Shown here: positions 3,587 through 7,359 of the stretch, piece by piece | Numbering within the stretch: position 1 is the stretch's first letter | Layout: each line of letters starts with the position of its first letter | Assembly: GCA_023621895.1 (NCBI GenBank) | Contig: JAMOAF010000447.1 | Location: forward strand, 1-7,359 | DNA: 7,359 nt | From: Planctomycetota bacterium | Lineage (GTDB): Bacteria > Planctomycetota > Planctomycetia > Pirellulales > Thermoguttaceae | Direction of reading: 5' to 3' | The notes under the pieces: generated by a model | Told to the model about the DNA's origin: nothing | The model's database searches: none | The model's input: the letters and a program-made list of their open reading frames with translations, nothing else | Translations under genes and position numbers: made by a program

Positions 3587-5677
3587 ATGCTCCGATCCAC
3601 CGCGATTGTCGTTTCGCTGCTTGCCGCGGCATCCGCTCCGGCGGCTGAAAAGACCTACGACCTGGTGGTCTACGGCGGCACTTCCGCTGGAGTGACGGCC
3701 GCGATCGAGGCGGCACGGGCCGGCCGGTCCGTGATCCTCGTCTCTCCGGAAAGGCACCTGGGCGGCCTGACAAGCGGAGGCCTCGGCTGGACCGACACCG
3801 GACGCAAGGAGGTGATCGGCGGGCTGGCTCGCGAGTTCTACCACCGCGTCTGGCGGCACTACCAGGACCAGGCCGCCTGGCGCTGGCAGAAGCGGGAAGA
3901 ATACGGCAACAAGGGCCAGGGCACCGCGGCCATCGACGGCCAGAAGCGCACGATGTGGATCTTCGAGCCCCACGCCGCCGAAAACGTCTTCGACGCGATG
4001 ATCGCCGAGGCCAACGTGCCCGTCGTCCGCGAGGTCTGGCTCGATCGGGCGGGCGGCGTGGAGAAGAAAGACGGCCGCATCCGCGCGATCACGACGCTCG
4101 ACGGCAAGACCTACAAGGGACGGATGTTCATCGACGCCACCTACGAAGGCGATCTGATGGCGGCCGCCGGGGTCGGCTACACGGTCGGCCGCGAATCGTC
4201 GCAAACCTACGGCGAGCAGTTCAACGGCGTGCAGAAAGACGTCCGCCACCACGGCCACTCCTTCCCCGACGGGGTCTCGCCCTTCGTCAAGCCGGGCGAC
4301 CGGTCGAGCGGCCTGCTGCCGCGCGTCTCGCCCGAACCGCCGGGTGAAAACGGAGCGGGCGACCGCCGGGTGCAGGCCTATTGCTTCCGCATGTGCCTGA
4401 CCGACGCGGAGGAGAACCGCGTGCCGTTCCCCAAGCCCGAGGGCTACGATCCGGGCCAGTACGAATTGCTCCTGCGGGTGTTTTCGACCGGCTGGCGCGA
4501 GACATTCAGCAAGTTCGACCCGATCCCCAACCACAAGACCGACACGAACAACCACGGCCCCTTCAGCACGGACAACATCGGCTTCAATTACGACTATCCC
4601 GACGCGTCCTACGAGCGGCGGCGGGAGATCATCGCCGAACACGAGCGGTACCAGAAGGGATTGATGTACTTCCTGGCCAACGATCCGCGGGTACCGGACG
4701 ACGTCCGCGAGCCGATGAGCCGCTGGGGGCTGGCCAAGGACGAATTCACCGACAACGGCAACTGGCCCCACCAGATCTACGTTCGCGAGGCGCGGCGGAT
4801 GCTCGGCGTCTACATGATGACCGAGCACGACTGCCTCTGCCGAGTGGAGACTCCCAACTCGGTCGGGATGGGCTCCTATGCCATGGACTCGCACCATGTG
4901 CAGCGCTATGTGACCAAGGATGGATTCGTGCAGAACGAGGGTGACGTCGGCGTCGGCCCCCCCTACCCTTACATGATCAGCTACGGATCGCTGACGCCGA
5001 AGAAGGGGGAGTGCGAGAACCTGCTCGTGCCGGTCTGCCTCTCCTCGTCGCACATCGCCTTCGGCTCGATCCGCATGGAGCCGGTGTTTATGATCCTGGG
5101 GCAATCGGCGGCCGTGGCCGCCGGCATGGCGATCGACGGGACGCTCGCCGTCCAGGACGTGCCCTACCCGGCCCTCCGCGAGCGGCTCTTGGAGAGAGGG
5201 CAGGTGCTCGAGTGGACCGGGCCGCGGCCGGCGCGGGCCGGGTCGTTCGCTCCCCTTTCGCTGAAAGGCATCGTGGTCGACAATCCGCAAGCGAAGCTCA
5301 CCGGCCAGTGGCAGTCAAGCTCGGCCAAAGGCCCCTTCGTGGGCAGCGGCTACCTGCACGACGGCAACCAGGGGCAGGGCGAAAAGTCGGCCTTGTTCAC
5401 CGCCGAACTGCCACGTGATGGGAAGTACTCGGTGCGCCTGGCCTACGCGCCGGGCGAGAATCGAGCGGCCAACGTCCACGTCGTCGTCCGCCACGCCGGC
5501 GGCGCAGCCGAATTGCGGGTCGACGAGCGGAAGACGCCGCCGTTCGACGGGCTGTTTGTCGAACTGGGCGTGTTTTCGTTCAAAAAGTCGCTCCCGGCGG
5601 AAGTCGAAGTGAGAAACGACGGCGCCAACGGCCACGTGATCGCCGACGCCGTCCAGTGGCTGCCGGTCGAGAAGTAA
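3587..5677 (+). CDS. Secreted FAD-dependent oxidoreductase with C-terminal golvesin-like domain
   Basis: A 696-residue protein. Residues 1-20 are a Sec signal peptide (LRS, hydrophobic core, cleavage near SAPAA/E). Residues 24-60 form the FAD-binding Rossmann start, DLVVYGGTSAGVTAAIEAAR, followed by HLGGLTSGGLGWTD (57-70), the FAD_oxidored family signature. Further family blocks are FIDATYEGDLMAAAG (181-195), KDEFTDNGNWPHQIYVREAR (384-403) and SIRMEPVFMILGQSAAVAAG (494-513), the last being the FAD-closing C-terminal part. Residues from about 561 to 693 form a beta-rich domain (GKYSVRLAYAPGENRA, then VELGVFSF, then VIADAVQW) typical of the golvesin/xanthan-lyase-associated module, which may bind polysaccharide. 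The substrate is unknown. Many secreted planctomycete relatives occur in carbohydrate-degrading contexts, so a sugar or polysaccharide substrate is plausible but inferred. It has its own candidate promoter and is followed after 9 bp by the deacylase gene. Confidence 0.92.
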   Translation: MLRSTAIVVSLLAAASAPAAEKTYDLVVYGGTSAGVTAAIEAARAGRSVILVSPERHLGGLTSGGLGWTDTGRKEVIGGLAREFYHRVWRHYQDQAAWRWQKREEYGNKGQGTAAIDGQKRTMWIFEPHAAENVFDAMIAEANVPVVREVWLDRAGGVEKKDGRIRAITTLDGKTYKGRMFIDATYEGDLMAAAGVGYTVGRESSQTYGEQFNGVQKDVRHHGHSFPDGVSPFVKPGDRSSGLLPRVSPEPPGENGAGDRRVQAYCFRMCLTDAEENRVPFPKPEGYDPGQYELLLRVFSTGWRETFSKFDPIPNHKTDTNNHGPFSTDNIGFNYDYPDASYERRREIIAEHERYQKGLMYFLANDPRVPDDVREPMSRWGLAKDEFTDNGNWPHQIYVREARRMLGVYMMTEHDCLCRVETPNSVGMGSYAMDSHHVQRYVTKDGFVQNEGDVGVGPPYPYMISYGSLTPKKGECENLLVPVCLSSSHIAFGSIRMEPVFMILGQSAAVAAGMAIDGTLAVQDVPYPALRERLLERGQVLEWTGPRPARAGSFAPLSLKGIVVDNPQAKLTGQWQSSSAKGPFVGSGYLHDGNQGQGEKSALFTAELPRDGKYSVRLAYAPGENRAANVHVVVRHAGGAAELRVDERKTPPFDGLFVELGVFSFKKSLPAEVEVRNDGANGHVIADAVQWLPVEK

Positions 5678-5686
5678 TCTGGCGCG

Positions 5687-6181
5687 ATGAGCAAATCGAA
5701 AGACAAGCATCCGGTGACCAATGCCATTCGCGCGCTCAAGCAGGCGGGCGTCGCGTTCGTGCTTCTCCCCTACAAGTATGAAGAACGGGGCGGCACGCGG
5801 CACTCGGCCGCGGAGCTTGGCGTCGACGAGCACCGGATGATCAAGACGCTGATCATGGAGAACGAGTCGGGCGAGCCGATGATCGTGCTGATGCACGGCG
5901 ACCGCGAGGTGTCGACCAAGCAGCTCGCCCGGCACTTGGGCACCAAGTCGGTCCGGCCCTGCGAGCCGGCGGTAGCCAACAAGCACTCGGGCTATTTCGT
6001 GGGCGGCACCAGCCCCTTGGGCACGCGGAGGAAAATGCCCGTCCTGGCCGAGGCCAGCATTTTCGAGCTGGACGAGGTCTATATCAACGCCGGTCACCGG
6101 GGGCTGATGCTGCGGCTCGATCCGAAGGACCTGCACAAGGCGCTCGAGGTCACCCTTGTCCACGTGGCGATTATCCAGTGA
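5687..6181 (+). CDS. ybaK: YbaK-type Cys-tRNA(Pro) deacylase
   Basis: A 164-residue cytoplasmic protein of the YbaK/ProX editing family, of the usual length. These enzymes hydrolyse Cys-tRNA(Pro), a mischarging product of prolyl-tRNA synthetase, and so guard translation accuracy. Visible family marks are the N-terminal helix and strand ending LLPYKYEE, a HSAAELGVD segment (39-47), the lysine in RMIKTL (K53, in the position of the key YbaK lysine), the VSTKQLARHLG helix (75-85) and the signature GYFVGGTSPLG with RRKMP (102-118). The start lies 9 bp after the FAD oxidoreductase stop. There is no strong Shine-Dalgarno site: GAGAAG at 5669-5674 is 12 bases away, inside the upstream gene, so translational coupling is likely. 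The gene overlaps the 3' end of the opposing gene by 11 bp. Its partner is odd for a housekeeping editing factor. Editing of other aminoacyl-tRNAs by this member cannot be excluded. Confidence 0.9.
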   Translation: MSKSKDKHPVTNAIRALKQAGVAFVLLPYKYEERGGTRHSAAELGVDEHRMIKTLIMENESGEPMIVLMHGDREVSTKQLARHLGTKSVRPCEPAVANKHSGYFVGGTSPLGTRRKMPVLAEASIFELDEVYINAGHRGLMLRLDPKDLHKALEVTLVHVAIIQ

Positions 6182-7262
6182 TTCCCAGCCGCGCCGCCCG
6201 GGCCTTCTGGTAGGCGCCGTCGTTAAGCGCGCTGCCGCAAATGCTCCATTCCGGCGCACGGGGCCGGCCATCACCGTAGCCGCAGATGTCAAGGGTCGAC
6301 GGGATTCGTTCGAAGAGCAATTCGTAGAGCTTTCGGGCCGGCAACGTGTCGCCGTATTTCAGCCCCAGCTTCTGCAATACGTCGAGGTCCTTTTTCTGGT
6401 CGCGCAGCGCCATGCTCCGGCCGCCCAGGCAGAGCCGGTTTGCCGGGTCGTAGCTCGCGCAGGGCGGGCAGATCATGCAGACGCCGGCGATCAGCGTGAC
6501 GGGAATGTCGGGGTCCTTCTGGATCGCGTCGATCGCCTCGAACAGGTTATCCGCCGCGATCGGCGCGAGTTTCTCCTTGCCGCCATGGAAGCAGCTCATG
6601 CAGAGCAGGTGGTGCGGCCGGATTCGCAGCACCGGCGCCTCGTAGATCGCCGCCGCGGACGTCTTCTTATACTCGGCCATCTCTTGCGGATCGCGCGGCG
6701 GGATGAGGGCCTTGATCCCCAGCGCGTGGCCCTTCTCGTAGTCTCCGCTGGCCGCCCGGGCGCAGCCCCGCCACGTGTCGGACGTGCTGGTTTCATATCC
6801 GCAGATGCCGCGAGCCCCGGGGACGTTTTCCAGGAGCCGCGCGAACATGTCGATTGCCGGCCGCGTATCGCCCGGCACGAGGCCCAGCTTTTGGAGAATG
6901 TCCAGATCGCGCTTCGCGTTGAACAGCTCTCCCTCGTCGGTATCCTCCGCGTGCCCCGGATTCTGGTACCGGTAGACGGTATCGACGTTGCAGCGGAACG
7001 TGAGCGGCAGCTTGGGGTCTTGTCGAACGGCCTTGAGGATCGCGGTCAATCGCGGATCGCCCAGGTCGTCGTTGCATCCTCCCCCCACGCGGCAGACGAT
7101 GCACATGAGCTGGTAAGGACGCAGCGGCAGCGTGGCGAATCCGGCCGCGGTGAGGGCATCGGACCCGCTCGCCGCCTGCGCGCGTCCTGTTTCGAGTATG
7201 GGCAGCGCCAGGGCCGCGGCCCCGGCCGTGGCAAAGTCGCGTCGCGTAATACGCTGGCTCAT
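6171..7262 (-). CDS. TAT-exported cysteine-rich protein with two tandem DUF1284-like modules
   Basis: A 363-residue protein. Residues 1-30 are a twin-arginine signal (TRRDF at 6-10, Ala-rich core, ending near GRAQA). The mature part is an internal duplication. Module 1 (about 46-183) has LRPYQLMCIVC and module 2 (about 212-361) has IRPHHLLCMSC; RPHHLLC is the hallmark of DUF1284. Each module then has K-K/R-DLD-I/V-LQKLGL (117-128 and 290-301), an ICGY segment (C154, C327), a later cysteine (C167, C342) and an LGI ending. Only module 2 keeps a four-cysteine group, C262, C265, C268 and C278 in GVCMICPPC onward; module 1 retains only C91 there. The fourteen cysteines suggest a metal or Fe-S centre, consistent with TAT export of a folded, loaded protein, but the function is unknown. 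The start at 7262 is fixed by AGGAGG five bases upstream. It converges on the deacylase gene with an 11-bp overlap. Confidence 0.85.
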   Translation of the reverse strand: MSQRITRRDFATAGAAALALPILETGRAQAASGSDALTAAGFATLPLRPYQLMCIVCRVGGGCNDDLGDPRLTAILKAVRQDPKLPLTFRCNVDTVYRYQNPGHAEDTDEGELFNAKRDLDILQKLGLVPGDTRPAIDMFARLLENVPGARGICGYETSTSDTWRGCARAASGDYEKGHALGIKALIPPRDPQEMAEYKKTSAAAIYEAPVLRIRPHHLLCMSCFHGGKEKLAPIAADNLFEAIDAIQKDPDIPVTLIAGVCMICPPCASYDPANRLCLGGRSMALRDQKKDLDVLQKLGLKYGDTLPARKLYELLFERIPSTLDICGYGDGRPRAPEWSICGSALNDGAYQKARAARLGITG

Positions 7263-7359
7263 GTTGGCCTCCTATCGTTTGGCTGATGGTCCCTGATTGC
7301 GACCGGCATTGCTCGCGGCAGATGAGGTCAAACCTCGCCAGCCGACCTGGCCAGCGCCG
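7263..7359 (-). other. Upstream region of the TAT-exported cysteine-rich gene
   Basis: It holds the strong AGGAGG site at 7268-7273 (minus strand), five bases from the start at 7262, and a small perfect inverted repeat, GAGGT-CAA-ACCTC (7324-7336). On the minus strand that repeat contains TTGACC, but no matching -10 element is seen at 16-18 bp. No gene is visible before the window ends. Confidence 0.5.

Noticed and set aside
3545..5290. 581-codon open frame on the minus strand
   Set aside because: It is antisense to the FAD oxidoreductase, with a composition dominated by V, A, R, G and H from reverse-complemented codons, no family similarity and no good ribosome binding site.
5996..6025. GGGCGGCACC sequence inside the deacylase gene as another motif copy
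   Set aside because: It encodes the conserved VGGTSPLG signature of the YbaK family and lacks the rest of the motif; the similarity is by chance.
5315..6292. 325-codon open frame on the minus strand
   Set aside because: It is antisense to the end of the FAD oxidoreductase and the whole deacylase gene; no recognisable domain.
6156..7286. 376-codon open frame on the plus strand
   Set aside because: It is antisense to the TAT-exported cysteine-rich protein, whose signal peptide, duplicated motifs and ribosome binding site clearly mark the other strand as coding.

Overview
The window looks like a chromosomal piece of a high-GC planctomycete, most likely from or near the Pirellulales; this is inference. 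The support is a twin-arginine-exported Gfo/Idh/MocA oxidoreductase, a secreted FAD-dependent oxidoreductase ending in a golvesin-type beta domain, a CGGC-domain protein, and an intergenic stretch full of short GC-rich repeats of a kind common in that phylum. No rRNA, tRNA or CRISPR array was seen.

Layout. On the minus strand, positions 1-1479 hold the first 28 codons of an AlbA_2 (Schlafen-type) protein cut by the window edge, and upstream of it a complete Gfo/Idh/MocA oxidoreductase (175-1479) with a TAT signal. Positions 1480-2997 hold no intact gene. They contain a leader with a candidate minus-strand promoter, at least seven copies of a roughly 20-bp motif (consensus ATGGGTGGCACCTTTTGGCA) with an eighth near 140-156, and two inverted copies of a 77-bp hairpin element (1985-2061 and 2410-2486, 71 of 77 identical). 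Between those copies lies a broken IS200/RAYT-type transposase with three single-base frameshifts and no 3' part. Next to the last motif copies lies the C-terminal half of a RelE/ParE-type toxin.

The plus strand then carries a CGGC-domain protein (2998-3420), the secreted FAD oxidoreductase (3587-5677) and, 9 bp later, a YbaK-type Cys-tRNA(Pro) deacylase (5687-6181). The deacylase converges on, and overlaps by 11 bp, a minus-strand TAT-exported cysteine-rich protein (6171-7262) built from two DUF1284-like modules in tandem.

How they fit together. The FAD oxidoreductase and deacylase are probably co-transcribed, but no shared pathway is evident. The two TAT proteins and the Sec-exported FAD enzyme point to redox or carbohydrate-related work outside the cytoplasm. 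The most unusual part is the repeat-rich stretch: both gene remnants end at repeat-element edges, and the two 77-bp copies differ by a base-pair-preserving double change in their main stem. This suggests a structured, transposase-associated repeat that has reshaped the locus.
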